A stretch of 40,288 nucleotides of DNA, taken from an uncultured Acidobacteriota bacterium (lineage in GTDB: Bacteria > Acidobacteriota > Blastocatellia > RBC074). Positions 17,065 to 30,183 of the stretch are shown here, one piece after another; the first letter of the stretch is position 1; each line of letters opens with the position of its first letter. The translations under genes and the position numbers were made by a program. The notes below the pieces were generated by a model, which was given only the letters and a program-made list of their open reading frames with translations, was not told the DNA's origin and did not search any database. Where the stretch lies: NCBI GenBank assembly GCA_903862855.1, contig CAIOZW010000410.1, forward strand, positions 1 to 40,288. Direction: 5' to 3'.

Positions 17065-18578
17065 GGTTTTTTCTTTTCAGCTTTCTGGATCGGTTTTGTA
17101 GAACTGGTCACGCCCGTTCCGGCAGGAAGACCGAAACAGTAGAGCGTGCCCGCGGTCCGCACATAGATCTGATCATCAACTGGCGCTGGCGTGGCAAAGA
17201 TCTCTTCACCCAGAGTGTTGACCGCCAGGATCTGCCAGTCTCCGGTCGCACTGACTACGGAGACCGTTCCATCCTGGCTGGCCAGATAGACTCGGCCATC
17301 AGCGCCAACCGGCGAGGCGAAATATTTATCAATGGCTCCCTGAAGACGCCCCTGTTTTATCACTCTCCCCGTCGCCGGATCGAATGATATCAGGATTCCG
17401 CTGTCGTTGACCATAAACAAGTTTCCCTGATAAAGCAATGTCGAGGGAACCTGTGGCACTGGCCGCTGGTACTTCCAGCGAATGGCACTCTCGGTCATGT
17501 CGCCGCGTCCGCCGAGGCGAATGGCGAGCAGTCCATTCTCCGAGGCCATCATGGCCCGGTAGACCTGCCACTCCCGTTCCGTCAGCTTGAGGTCACGATC
17601 GAGATCGAAGGCCTCGAAGGCCCACGTCAGCATCTTTCGCGTAGGATCGCTCGTCGCATCTCCACTTACTTCGGTCTTGGCAATCAGACCGTCACCATCG
17701 CGGTCGAATCGCTGCCGCCCATCGGCAAATGGAGTGGTCGGGATCTGCTGTCCCGGCTGGTTCTGTGGAAAGCCCCAGCCATTGATGTAGAGGTACTCCT
17801 TGTCATAGCTGATGACCGACTTCATTTCACACGCCAGTCCGCGGACCCACCAGATTCGCTCACCCGTCTCGATCGAATAGGCTGAGAGCTGGAACGATTC
17901 GGGAAGGATCAGCTGCTTTGGGCCGCGCGGGGGCTCATAGATGGTCGGTGTCGAATAGCCCGAGATCACCTCCGGCCGATCGACTTTCCAGAGAAAACGT
18001 CCATTATCCTTGCTGATCGCCAGCAGTTGTGACCCCGAGTCCTGATCGATCGGCAGGATCAGTCGTCCATCGACAAGTATTGGCGATGCTCCAAAACCGT
18101 AGAACATGTTGAATGGCCCGAGTGTCATCCGCCACCTCTCGCGTCCCATTCCATCGAACGAGATCAGGCCAAAGTCCTGGAAGAAGGCGTAGACATTCGT
18201 TCCATCGGTGACCGGGCTGGGCGAGGCCGGATCGTTCGGCCTCTGGATCCGGCTCGTCTGACGCCGTGGCAGCTCGCGCTGCCAGAGGATCCCTCCATTC
18301 TGCCGGTCGAGGCAGATCACCAGCAGCTTCTCACCCGTCCGTCCCGTGAGGAAGATTCGATTCCTGGTCAGTACCGGAGACGAGTGGCCTCCAGGGAGCG
18401 AGGTCTTCCAGCGGACGTTCTTCTCGGGACCAAATTCGACGGGAAGCTGTCGGGCCGTCGAGATACCAGTGCCGTTCGGACCGCGAAAACGTGACCAGGA
18501 CTCCTGTGCGAAGAGCTCGCCAAAGAGAAATAGGACTGCTGCCATTGCCGGCAAAAGGGATGATTTTTGATGGTTCAT
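17061..18578 (-). CDS. Secreted PQQ-like beta-propeller with an inserted EF-hand pair
   Basis: This 505-residue protein has a signal peptide (AMAAVLFLFGELFAQ, about 1-25) and PQQ_2/BamB-like repeats (FRGPNGTG at 31-38, KTSLPGGHSSPVLTRNRIFL, DASPILVDGRLILP-like segments). Between two blades, at about 288-340, sit two helix-loop-helix calcium sites. Loop 1 is D292-D294-D296-...-E303 (a perfect 12-residue EF-hand loop) and loop 2 is D325-D327-D329-...-E336. The propeller resumes with IRWKYQRPVPQVPSTLLYQGN. Proteins of this type are common in Acidobacteriota and Planctomycetota; most are uncharacterised and some relatives bind PQQ. It leads the minus-strand run that includes the DMT, sorbosone-dehydrogenase-like and GMC genes. 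The ribosome-binding site is weak (GAAGAT). Confidence 0.87.
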   Translation of the reverse strand: MNHQKSSLLPAMAAVLFLFGELFAQESWSRFRGPNGTGISTARQLPVEFGPEKNVRWKTSLPGGHSSPVLTRNRIFLTGRTGEKLLVICLDRQNGGILWQRELPRRQTSRIQRPNDPASPSPVTDGTNVYAFFQDFGLISFDGMGRERWRMTLGPFNMFYGFGASPILVDGRLILPIDQDSGSQLLAISKDNGRFLWKVDRPEVISGYSTPTIYEPPRGPKQLILPESFQLSAYSIETGERIWWVRGLACEMKSVISYDKEYLYINGWGFPQNQPGQQIPTTPFADGRQRFDRDGDGLIAKTEVSGDATSDPTRKMLTWAFEAFDLDRDLKLTEREWQVYRAMMASENGLLAIRLGGRGDMTESAIRWKYQRPVPQVPSTLLYQGNLFMVNDSGILISFDPATGRVIKQGRLQGAIDKYFASPVGADGRVYLASQDGTVSVVSATGDWQILAVNTLGEEIFATPAPVDDQIYVRTAGTLYCFGLPAGTGVTSSTKPIQKAEKKKP

Positions 18579-18624
18579 ATCTTCAGAAGGGTGGGCAGGG
18601 AACTTCGTGCAGTCAACCTGCCTT

Positions 18625-19425
18625 TTACATATCAGTGGTCACCATTCGCGAGGCAATCTCCTTGACCAGCTTTGCCGCGACCATCCCGGTGATTCCCGTC
18701 GGATCGAGCGATGGATTGTACTCGACGATATCCGCACCGACGATTGTGCCGTTCGACTGCTGAATCAGTGACAACGCCTGGCGCGTGCTGAGCCCGCCCG
18801 GTTCGGGATGGGCTACACCAGGCGCAAAGGCCGGGTCGATCCCGTCGAGGTCGACCGAGAGGTAGACCGGTGAATCGAAGTCGAGGTACTGATCGTCGCG
18901 CCAGTCTTTCATCTCGAAGACCTCTACTCCAAAGCGTTCCACCTGCTCGCGAAGATGGCGGGTCATGGTGCGGATCCCGACCTGAACCAGCCGCTTCACC
19001 AGCCCCTCCTCCATGATCCGCGCAAACGGAGAGGCGTGGGAGAGCCGGTTGCCCTCGAAGTTGTCGTAGAGGTCGGAATGGGCATCGAGGTGGAGTATGC
19101 TCAGGTCTGGATAACGTCGGGCAAAGGCTCGCAGAATCGGGTAGGTAACCGCATGATCTCCACCAAGCGAGATGACTCGCCGCTGCTGATCAAGCTCGGC
19201 ACCAACGGCCTCCTCGATCCTTTTGACCATCACCTCTCCACTCAGATCAGCTGGCAGATCACCACAATCCCGCAGGTCGAGCTCATCGAACTCGAGTCCG
19301 TTCTCACACGAGAGGTTTGAAGATGGAGCCTTGAGCGCAACGCGAATCGCCTCGGGTGCCGCCGCCGATCCACGCCGATGGGATGAGTTCTCATCCCAGG
19401 GAATTCCGAGCAGGGATAGTTTCAT
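18625..19425 (-). CDS. Agmatinase/arginase-family ureohydrolase
   Basis: This 266-residue cytoplasmic enzyme of the ureohydrolase fold has all six expected manganese ligands: H91 in GGDH, D114/H116/D118 in DAHSD, and D192/D194 in SVDLDGIDPAFAPG. The last motif, followed by GVAHPEPGGL, is closest to agmatinases, which split agmatine to putrescine and urea. Formiminoglutamase or guanidino-acid hydrolases share the fold, so the substrate is not certain. The ATG at 19425 is preferred to an in-frame GTG at 19434; neither has a strong Shine-Dalgarno sequence. It lies 135 nt after the TonB receptor gene and 47 nt before the propeller gene on the same strand. No functional link to either is obvious. 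Confidence 0.9.
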   Translation of the reverse strand: MKLSLLGIPWDENSSHRRGSAAAPEAIRVALKAPSSNLSCENGLEFDELDLRDCGDLPADLSGEVMVKRIEEAVGAELDQQRRVISLGGDHAVTYPILRAFARRYPDLSILHLDAHSDLYDNFEGNRLSHASPFARIMEEGLVKRLVQVGIRTMTRHLREQVERFGVEVFEMKDWRDDQYLDFDSPVYLSVDLDGIDPAFAPGVAHPEPGGLSTRQALSLIQQSNGTIVGADIVEYNPSLDPTGITGMVAAKLVKEIASRMVTTDM

Positions 19426-19560
19426 TGATCTCACTTCATTATGGGAAAAGAGAGTTCTGATCGCATTTCGACAGAGCCGAGGCTACCAGAATTGATCCCT
19501 TGCGCCAATGAAAACCCGACAAAGAAGACCCGCCATATCAAAAATCGATCGAGACCTGCC

Positions 19561-22707
<3,147 letters not shown>

Positions 22708-22810
22708 TGAACTCGAACAAAGCCCCTCAATCATAAAATATTTAATTGTCTGAATTTTAGAACAATGGAATCTAAAAAGACCAATGAAACGTCTTCCGTG
22801 AAGTAATCAA

Positions 22811-22850
22811 TTGCAATCATTTGCAATTAATTGCAATCGTTTGCAATTGG
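22811..22850. promoter_or_regulatory. Four TTGCAAT sites at exact 10-bp spacing
   Basis: The palindromic core TTGCAA occurs at 22811, 22821, 22831 and 22841, each followed by T. The blocks are TTGCAATCAT, TTGCAATTAA, TTGCAATCGT and TTGCAATTGG, so it is also a 20-bp direct repeat of a two-site unit. One site per helical turn puts all four on one face of the DNA. It lies between the divergent TonB receptor (start 22707) and the DUF3311-SSS operon (start 22959), a natural place for a shared operator. The flanking 22735-22810 stretch is AT-rich. Confidence 0.75.
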
Positions 22851-22958
22851 CGGGACTGCCATGTGATATTACGCAGCAAATCCTGCGCAGGTTGCCGAAA
22901 GAACCTGCTACGTTTAACGAAATTTCATCTGGTAACAATGATTCTTCCGGTAACAACG

Positions 22959-23195
22959 ATGAAGAGGCTATCTCTGGCTCTATTGGTGCTGCTTTTCTAT
23001 CTGTCACACCAGGATTTCTGGCACTGGCGAGTGGCGAAACCGATCATTTTCGGGCTCTTTCCGATCGGTTATGCCTATCATATTGTCTTTACCATTCTCG
23101 TCTCGTTGGTCATGTGGGTACTGGTGAGAGCCGCCTGGCCGACCGAGCTGGAGGAACAGATCGAGCGGGAAGAGCGTCGCGGGGAGGATCAATGA
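22959..23195 (+). CDS. DUF3311-like small membrane protein, partner of the SSS symporter
   Basis: This protein has 78 residues and two membrane segments: about 5-17 into the [14 protein letters not shown] region, and about 43-60 ([14 protein letters not shown]). A short acidic/basic cytoplasmic tail follows ([14 protein letters not shown]). Small two-helix proteins of the DUF3311 type are regularly encoded directly before SSS-family symporters, where they probably act as an accessory subunit. Here the TGA overlaps the symporter ATG (ATGA at 23192-23195), which implies coupling. The start is uncertain. The ATG at 22959 gives the family's usual length; one at 22938 adds seven residues. Each is preceded by GGTAACAA rather than a real Shine-Dalgarno sequence. 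Confidence 0.8.
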   Translation: MKRLSLALLVLLFYLSHQDFWHWRVAKPIIFGLFPIGYAYHIVFTILVSLVMWVLVRAAWPTELEEQIEREERRGEDQ

Positions 23196-24799
23196 TTCCG
23201 ACAATTGTCGTCTTTGCCTATCTGGCCACCGTACTCTACATTGGCGTCTTCGCGTTTCGGCGCACCCAGGGCGAACGGCCGGCGGAGGACTTCTTCCTCG
23301 CCGGCCGTTCGCTCGGACCGATCGTCTTTCTCCTCTCACTCTTCGGGACGAACATGACCGCCTTCGCGATTCTGGGATCGTCAGGTCATGCCTTCACCAA
23401 CGGGATTGTCACCTTCGGGCTCATGGCCTCCTCCTCGGCCCTCATCATTCCACTGGGAATGCTGCTGCTGGGAACGCGAGTCTGGGCCCTCGGGAGACGC
23501 TTTGGATTCATTACCCCGGTTCAGATGTTTCGCGATCGCTGGGAGTGTCGCCATATTGGGACAGTCATCTTTGCCGTCAAGGCGCTTCTGCTCGTCCCCT
23601 ACATTATCATCGGGATGATCGGAGGCGGGACGGCCTTTGCCGCCATCAGTGGTGGGCGCATTCCGACCTGGCTCGGGGCGGCGATTGTCGGCCTGGTTGT
23701 CATGAGCTATGTCTTCTTCGGAGGTATGCGCGGTACGGCCTGGGTCAATACCTTTCAGACCTCTCTCTTTCTTGTCTTCGGTGCGGTCGCCCTCGGGGTG
23801 ATCGGGTATGGGATGGGCGGATTTGAGAAGGCGATCAGCGAGATGAATGGATCACCGATCCTCTCTGCCTGGCTGACGCGCGAGAAGATCTCGCCCGCTT
23901 ACTTCTTCAGTTATACATTTATCCCCCTCTCTTCACTCACCTTTCCGCACATCACCATCTTCTGGCTGACAGCCCGGCGGATGGGCCAGTTCCGGAAGAC
24001 GATCATTCTCTATCCGCTCTGTATCCTGGCGATCTGGCTGCCGGCAACCTTTCTCGGACTGGTTGCCAATCGTGCCGCCGATGTTCCGGCAATTGCGAGG
24101 AAGATCGAGGCCCGACAGACCCTGCTCACCCAGGGATCGACGCTCACACCGGAAGAGCGGCAGGAGCTACGGACACAGTCCTCTGGCGACGATATTCTTC
24201 TCCAGCTTCTGCAGCACTACGCGCCACTCTGGCTGGCTGGGCTGCTTGGTGCAGGTATCCTCGCCGCCGTCATGGCCAGCGACTCGCAGATCCTCGCCCT
24301 CTCGACCATGTTTACCGAGGATGTCTTTGCGTTTTACGAGGGGCGAGAACGGTTTGGTGAGGCAGCCCAGGTTCTGACGGGCCGGATATTTGTGGTGCTG
24401 CTGACGGTGGTTGCCTATGTGGTCGCGATCCGTTTTCCACAGCCGATCTTTGACCTCGCCGTTCAGTATGCCTTTTCGGGCTTCGCCTCGCTCACTCCCC
24501 TCATGGTTGGCGCACTCTTCTGGAAGGGGAGTACAAAGTGGGGGGCACTGGCGACCACCCTCTGGACGGCACTGGCGGTATCCGGCGTTGCCGTCTTTCA
24601 GGTCGTCTACACGACACCACAGGTTGTCTGGTCGGTGGCCGGTCTCGACCTCCTCGTGCGAACTCAAAGCGGAACCTCGATCGCCGGATTCATGCCGGTC
24701 GTTCCGATGACCATTATCTCGACCATTCTCATGCTGCTTGTCTCATCTCTCACCCCGAAACCGGGTGCGGGGACGATCAGTCGCTATTTTTCCAACTAG
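23192..24799 (+). CDS. Sodium:solute symporter (SSS family)
   Basis: This 535-residue integral membrane carrier has about 13 hydrophobic segments. The first is [20 protein letters not shown]. The [20 protein letters not shown] loop and the [17 protein letters not shown] unwound helix are SSS hallmarks, and [25 protein letters not shown] carries the helix-8 region of the second sodium site. It presumably imports a small organic solute (sugar, carboxylate or amino acid) with sodium, but the substrate is not predictable. The real start is the ATG at 23192, with GGGGAGGAT before it. The reading frame is open much further upstream but only reads through the DUF3311 gene. It is followed by an MFS gene 21 nt downstream, so this is a three-gene transport operon. 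Confidence 0.93.
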   Translation: MIPTIVVFAYLATVLYIGVFAFRRTQGERPAEDFFLAGRSLGPIVFLLSLFGTNMTAFAILGSSGHAFTNGIVTFGLMASSSALIIPLGMLLLGTRVWALGRRFGFITPVQMFRDRWECRHIGTVIFAVKALLLVPYIIIGMIGGGTAFAAISGGRIPTWLGAAIVGLVVMSYVFFGGMRGTAWVNTFQTSLFLVFGAVALGVIGYGMGGFEKAISEMNGSPILSAWLTREKISPAYFFSYTFIPLSSLTFPHITIFWLTARRMGQFRKTIILYPLCILAIWLPATFLGLVANRAADVPAIARKIEARQTLLTQGSTLTPEERQELRTQSSGDDILLQLLQHYAPLWLAGLLGAGILAAVMASDSQILALSTMFTEDVFAFYEGRERFGEAAQVLTGRIFVVLLTVVAYVVAIRFPQPIFDLAVQYAFSGFASLTPLMVGALFWKGSTKWGALATTLWTALAVSGVAVFQVVYTTPQVVWSVAGLDLLVRTQSGTSIAGFMPVVPMTIISTILMLLVSSLTPKPGAGTISRYFSN

Positions 24800-24820
24800 G
24801 GATCCATCCGGAGGATATTT

Positions 24821-26149
24821 ATGAAGTCGGAGAAGACAGGTTCGTTGACCCCTGTGCAGTGGCTGATCTGCGTCATTGCGGTGATCGGTTTTGCGTTCGA
24901 CACCTATGAGCTGCTCATGCTTCCGCTCATCATTCGTCCAGCCCTCGAAGGGCTTGGCGGTCTCAAGTTTGGCAGCCCGGACTACAACCAGTGGCGGGAT
25001 CTCTTCTTCTACGTCCCGGCGATCAGTGGAGGCATCTTTGGCCTGCTGGGAGGATACCTGACCGATCGGCTCGGTCGCCGCCGGGTTCTGACCTGGAGCA
25101 TCCTTGTCTACGCTGTTTCGGCCTGTGCGGCCGGCTTTGCGACGAGCCTGCCAGTCCTGCTCCTCCTCCGCTGCACGACCTTTATCGGCGTCTGTGTCGA
25201 GTTTGTTGCTGCCGTCGCCTGGCTCGCCGAGCTCTTTCCGAATCCGAAGCAACGAGAGGCTGTTCTCGGCTATACGCAGGCCTTCTCCTCACTTGGCGGG
25301 GTCATGGTCAGCGGCATGGCCTGGATCATTGCCCGGAACGTGACCGCACTGCCGGCCATCTATGGTCGCCAGGATGACTGGCGCTACCTGCTCATCTCCG
25401 GACTGATCCCGGCGATTCCACTCATCATCATCCGCCCCTTCCTGCCCGAATCGCCCGTCTGGCAGGAGAAGAAGGCGGCCGGGACTCTCCGGCGGCCAAG
25501 CCTCGCCGAGCTCTTTCAGCCGGCCTATCGCCGCACGACCATCGTCAGCACGCTCATGTTCGCCTGCAGTCTCGGGATTGCCTTTGGCGCCATCCAGCAG
25601 ATTCCCCAGATCGTTCCTGGCCTGCCCGAGGTGAGCACACTGCCGCCACCCCTCCAGCGTCCGATCGTTGCTTCGGTCCAGCAATGGCAGGAGATCGGCG
25701 GGCTGGTCGGTCGATTTGCCCTCGCGGCACTCGCCCTCTGGATTGTCAGCCGGCGTGGCTTGATCCGCATCTTCCAGATTCCCGGTCTGATCATCCTCCC
25801 CCTGGTCTTCATCTTCCCGGCAACCTCGAGTCTCGGTGGATTGAAATGGGGGATATTCCTGGCTGGATTCTTTACGGTCGCCCAGTTGAGCTTCTGGGGC
25901 AACTATCTGCCCCGAGTCTACCCGACCCATCTTCGCGGCACGGGAGAGAGTTTTGCCGCCAATATCGGTGGACGGATGATCGGAACATCGGCGGCCCTCC
26001 TCACGACGCGATTGATCGGTCTCGTTCCGGCGGGATCCCCGGCGACAAGGCTTGCCTACGCGGCAGCAATTGTCGGCGGTCTGCTCTATGTGCTCGGGCT
26101 TGTGCTCAGTTTCTTCCTGCCTGAGCCGCCCGACGAGCTTCCAGAGTAG
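24821..26149 (+). CDS. MFS transporter, sugar/carboxylate porter type
   Basis: This 442-residue, 12-helix major facilitator contains the signature DRLGRRRVLTWS between helices 2 and 3 and PESPVWQ after helix 6, both typical of the sugar-porter and aromatic-acid/sialate porter branches. The N-terminal FAFDTYELLMLPLI helix also recalls the sialate/benzoate porters. The C-terminal half has SFWGNYLPRVYPTHLRGTGESFAANIGGRMIG. GGAGGATATTT precedes the ATG. It ends the DUF3311-SSS-MFS operon. The 221 nt after it (26150-26370) contain a weak AT-rich hairpin near 26187-26213 and a promoter candidate for the cytochrome gene. Confidence 0.92.
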   Translation: MKSEKTGSLTPVQWLICVIAVIGFAFDTYELLMLPLIIRPALEGLGGLKFGSPDYNQWRDLFFYVPAISGGIFGLLGGYLTDRLGRRRVLTWSILVYAVSACAAGFATSLPVLLLLRCTTFIGVCVEFVAAVAWLAELFPNPKQREAVLGYTQAFSSLGGVMVSGMAWIIARNVTALPAIYGRQDDWRYLLISGLIPAIPLIIIRPFLPESPVWQEKKAAGTLRRPSLAELFQPAYRRTTIVSTLMFACSLGIAFGAIQQIPQIVPGLPEVSTLPPPLQRPIVASVQQWQEIGGLVGRFALAALALWIVSRRGLIRIFQIPGLIILPLVFIFPATSSLGGLKWGIFLAGFFTVAQLSFWGNYLPRVYPTHLRGTGESFAANIGGRMIGTSAALLTTRLIGLVPAGSPATRLAYAAAIVGGLLYVLGLVLSFFLPEPPDELPE

Positions 26150-26250
26150 CGACTGACAGGGGGGGCAGCTCCAGCGACATTGGAAGGGTAATAAAAACTC
26201 TCTTTTTGCCCTCTCCGTGGGTTGAGACTGCTCTCCCTGCGCCTCGACGC

Positions 26251-26278
26251 TTGATTTTGCCCGAAGCGGGGTTATACG
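26251..26278 (+). promoter_or_regulatory. Sigma70-like promoter candidate for the cytochrome c gene
   Basis: TTGATT (26251-26256) and TATACG (26273-26278) are separated by 16 bp. This would give a leader of roughly 85 nt before the ATG at 26371. It is based only on consensus similarity. Confidence 0.35.
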
Positions 26279-26370
26279 ATCAATTCATCAGCGGTAGCTC
26301 GCCGCGAGGATTTATAGATTCATCCAGCTCCGCCGTGAACTGGAAATATGGAGGAATAAGAGAGACAACA

Positions 26371-26700
26371 ATGAAGAGATCTGTTATCAATCTGGTTCTG
26401 TTTGCCCTGTTCGGATCCATCGCCCTGACAACCTCACCAGCCCAGGCACAGGGCAAGGGGCCTGCTGCCAAGGTCTACTCGGTTCACTGTGCAAAATGCC
26501 ACAGTCAGGATGGCAAGGGTATTCCGAGCCTTCAACCACCCGATTTCACAGATGGTAAATGGCAGGCATCGCGTAGCAACAAGCAGCTCCACAACGGTAT
26601 CGCCAATGGCATCGGGGTCATGCCCGGCTTCAAGGGAGTCCTGAAACCTGGGCAGATCAACGCACTGGTCGTCTATGTGCGCTCCTTCAAGAAGAGATAG
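26371..26700 (+). CDS. Small secreted c-type cytochrome
   Basis: This 109-residue periplasmic protein has a signal peptide (MKRSVINLVLFALFG ... SPAQA, cleaved near 26). A single haem-binding CAKCH motif is at 40-44, and M84 in GVMPGF is the likely sixth ligand, as in class I cytochromes. It is short but complete, ending in a helix (INALVVYVRSFKK). It could take electrons from a periplasmic dehydrogenase. The GMC and PQQ-type genes are the nearest candidates, but they lie in a different transcription unit. The ATG at 26371 is chosen by the signal peptide; upstream in-frame sequence is non-coding in character. It is followed by a strong terminator. Confidence 0.92.
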   Translation: MKRSVINLVLFALFGSIALTTSPAQAQGKGPAAKVYSVHCAKCHSQDGKGIPSLQPPDFTDGKWQASRSNKQLHNGIANGIGVMPGFKGVLKPGQINALVVYVRSFKKR

Positions 26701-26735
26701 ACCCGCTCCCAGATCAAGATGACTGTCCTGAATGG

Positions 26736-26776
26736 AGAACGGCAGGCTCGGGAATTGTGTCCCGACCTGCCGTTCT
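26736..26776. terminator. Strong hairpin between convergent genes
   Basis: AGAACGGCAGG (26736-26746) pairs with CCTGCCGTTCT (26766-26776). An inner TCGGGA/TCCCGA extension and one bulged C are present. It follows the cytochrome gene by 35 nt and lies before the end of the convergent lipoprotein gene. The plus-strand tail is TTGCTGTC. Confidence 0.7.
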
Positions 26777-26809
26777 TGCTGTCTATATTCAAGTTGAAGC
26801 TGTCGGCTC

Positions 26810-27451
26810 CTATTGAATCGATTTGAGAAGTGACTGGAAGTCCTTTGCCGCTGCCTGGACCGTCTTTTCCGGGCCGGTCAGCTTGAAGAAGACCTCTCCA
26901 CCCGGAGCCTCGACAATCGCTCCCAGCAGACGATAGCTGCTCTTTGGTGTCGATGGACCACCCATGGCCATACCGCCGGCGTTGAATGTTCCATTCAGCT
27001 CGACGAAACTGACCTGATAGCCGTTGATCGTCTCCTTGCGTTGTCTGGCCTTACCAGCCGATGGACTACCATCTGGTTGGCTGAATTGACCGATCCAGCG
27101 ATCGATGTTTGCCTGAACGCCACCGCCGATGTTGAGAAAGACGGCACACTCGGCATTGTCGGTATCACCCGCCACGGGTGAGATGAGGTAGGTCGCCGCC
27201 CGCATCGGTCTCTCCTGGCCCGGTCTCCACCCGGAGGGAGCCTTCCACTCAAGGGGCTTGCCCGATGGGGCCTCCCCCATCGATGGCGCAGTATCTGTGC
27301 CGTGTCCGATCGCCATACCTGAGGAGGATCCTCCACTTGGCCGCATCGGCACGGTCTCGGCGACCGGTGCCTCCTCCTTTGGGGCCGCACTGCAACCCGC
27401 CAGCAGTATCACCGCCCCGAGCAGACCCCGTTGCCAGTATGATGGGAACAT
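26810..27451 (-). CDS. Predicted lipoprotein of unknown function
   Basis: This 213-residue exported protein has a clear lipobox: LLAGC with the acylated cysteine at C20. A low-complexity Pro/Ser/Gly/Met segment (about 25-65) leads to a compact domain beginning LEWKAPSGWRP and ending AAKDFQSLLKSIQ. The domain pattern (an amphipathic beta-sheet, then a GEVFFKLTGPEKTV strand and a C-terminal helix) recalls the PsbP/Mog1-like fold seen in uncharacterised lipoproteins, but I cannot confirm that. GGAAGGAG lies 10 nt before the ATG at 27451, which settles the start against an in-frame codon at 27475. It lies 55 nt downstream of the NHS-type transporter on the same strand and may be co-transcribed. 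Confidence 0.83.
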   Translation of the reverse strand: MFPSYWQRGLLGAVILLAGCSAAPKEEAPVAETVPMRPSGGSSSGMAIGHGTDTAPSMGEAPSGKPLEWKAPSGWRPGQERPMRAATYLISPVAGDTDNAECAVFLNIGGGVQANIDRWIGQFSQPDGSPSAGKARQRKETINGYQVSFVELNGTFNAGGMAMGGPSTPKSSYRLLGAIVEAPGGEVFFKLTGPEKTVQAAAKDFQSLLKSIQ

Positions 27452-27506
27452 AAAAACAGATCTCCTTCCAGACAAAAATCCTATTCAAAGACGCCGCCGC
27501 GTAAGA

Positions 27507-28859
<1,353 letters not shown>

Positions 28860-29128
28860 AGTCTCATTCCGTTACCCCGGCATCTGGCCGATACCGGGCA
28901 ATCTTGGTTTATCGATCCTGGGTATTTGGAGTGAACAATTCAGTCGAATCGGACGTGGTAGATATTAACCGAGGTGCGGCTGGAAGGCGAGTAACTACTG
29001 GAAGAAATGGTGCAAGAAATCGATACCTGTTCCTCAATCGTCCCGGATGTCTTGCCATTGGCCGTCTATTTCGGTAAAAATCCGAATTCCCTTGAAAGTA
29101 ATCCTAATTTAGACAGGCAATCCTAAGT

Positions 29129-30109
29129 ATGGCAGAAAAGACAAGATATATCGGGATCGATCTCGGTGGTACGAACATCAAGGCGGCCCTCGTCAATACA
29201 GAGACCGGGGAGATCGCCGCAGTCCAGTCGGCGCCAACAAATTCGCGTGAGGGGCACGATGCGGTCATTGCCAGCATGGCGAAGCTGGTCGATCAGATCT
29301 CGACTGAGAGCGGATTTGGCAAAGACGAGATCGGCGGCGTCGGTGTCGGCCTGCCAGGATCGATCGACATCGGGAAGGGAACCTCGGTCTTCCTGACCAA
29401 CTTCCCCGGACACTGGATCGATGTGCCGGTGCGGGATCAGCTCAGCCGCTGGAGTGGGCTGCCGGCATCGCTGATCAATGATGCACGGGCGATGACGCTT
29501 GGTGAATGGAAGTTCGGGGCTGGGCGGGGCTACGATATTGCCTGCCTGACGCTCGGGACCGGCATCGGTGGCGGACTGGTCATCAATGGCCGACTCCATC
29601 TCGGGCCGACCGGCTCGGCCGGTGAGCTGGGCCATCTGAGCGTCGATATCAATGGCCCCCAGTGCGGCTGCGGCAATCGTGGCTGCATCGAGTCCTTTGC
29701 CTCCGGACCGGCCATCTCGGCCATGGCGATGAAGGCGGTCGTCCAGGGGCGAGAGACAAAGATTGCCACACTCGCTGGAGGAGATCTCAACCGGGTTACC
29801 CCAGAGCTGATCACCGAGGCGGCCCTCGCCGGTGATCGCATCGCCCGTGAGATCTATGAGTTTGCCGGTGACGTGATCGGCGCTGGTGTGACCAACATCA
29901 TCCTCTCTGTCAGTCCGGGGAGGATCGTCATTGGTGGCGGTGTGGCCGCTGCCGGTGACCTGATTCTCGATCCGATCCGTCAGTCGATCAGGCGCCGCTG
30001 CTTTCTCAAGGAGACCGATCAGATCGAGGTCGTCCCGGCCAAGCTTGGCAATACCGCCGGACTCATCGGCGCAGCCGTCTGGGCGCGTGATCACATTACC
30101 GGAAGGTAA
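29129..30109 (+). CDS. ROK-family sugar kinase, probably glucokinase
   Basis: This 326-residue cytoplasmic kinase has the ATP motif DLGGTNIK (11-18), GTGIGGGL (143-150), and the ROK signature with zinc ligands H169 (GELGH), C179, C181 and C186 ([10 protein letters not shown]). The NDAR segment (117-120) holds the expected catalytic aspartate D118. ROK enzymes phosphorylate glucose, mannose, fructose or N-acetyl-amino sugars; no DNA-binding N-terminus is present, so it is not a repressor. Glucose is the most likely substrate, since glucose-6-P would then feed Tal-Pgi. The ATG at 29129 is preceded by CCTAAGT without a clear Shine-Dalgarno sequence; AATCCTAA occurs twice upstream, 19 bp apart. 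It is divergent from the NHS-type transporter, which could supply its sugar. Confidence 0.92.
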   Translation: MAEKTRYIGIDLGGTNIKAALVNTETGEIAAVQSAPTNSREGHDAVIASMAKLVDQISTESGFGKDEIGGVGVGLPGSIDIGKGTSVFLTNFPGHWIDVPVRDQLSRWSGLPASLINDARAMTLGEWKFGAGRGYDIACLTLGTGIGGGLVINGRLHLGPTGSAGELGHLSVDINGPQCGCGNRGCIESFASGPAISAMAMKAVVQGRETKIATLAGGDLNRVTPELITEAALAGDRIAREIYEFAGDVIGAGVTNIILSVSPGRIVIGGGVAAAGDLILDPIRQSIRRRCFLKETDQIEVVPAKLGNTAGLIGAAVWARDHITGR

Positions 30110-30123
30110 CCTGCCATCTCGAT

Positions 30124-30146
30124 GGTCTGCTGATTTGATGCAGACC
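30124..30146 (+). terminator. Hairpin after the ROK kinase gene
   Basis: GGTCTGC and GCAGACC form a perfect 7-bp stem with a 9-nt loop, 14 nt after the stop codon. There is no T-run. It may terminate partially before the next gene at 30184. Confidence 0.45.
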
Positions 30147-30183
30147 TCTCCATCTCCTCACCAGGAAAGAAGGTGCTTTGCTT

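Noticed and set aside
22811-22850. Replication iterons
   Set aside because: No replication initiator, AT-rich unwinding region with DnaA boxes, or plasmid gene is seen; the divergent promoter position fits an operator better.
22811-23191. N-terminal extension of the sodium symporter
   Set aside because: The stretch reads through the DUF3311-like gene out of frame, and a clear ribosome-binding site precedes the ATG at 23192.
29123-30094. 323-codon open frame antisense to the ROK kinase
   Set aside because: The product has no recognisable motif, and the plus-strand frame contains every ROK signature.
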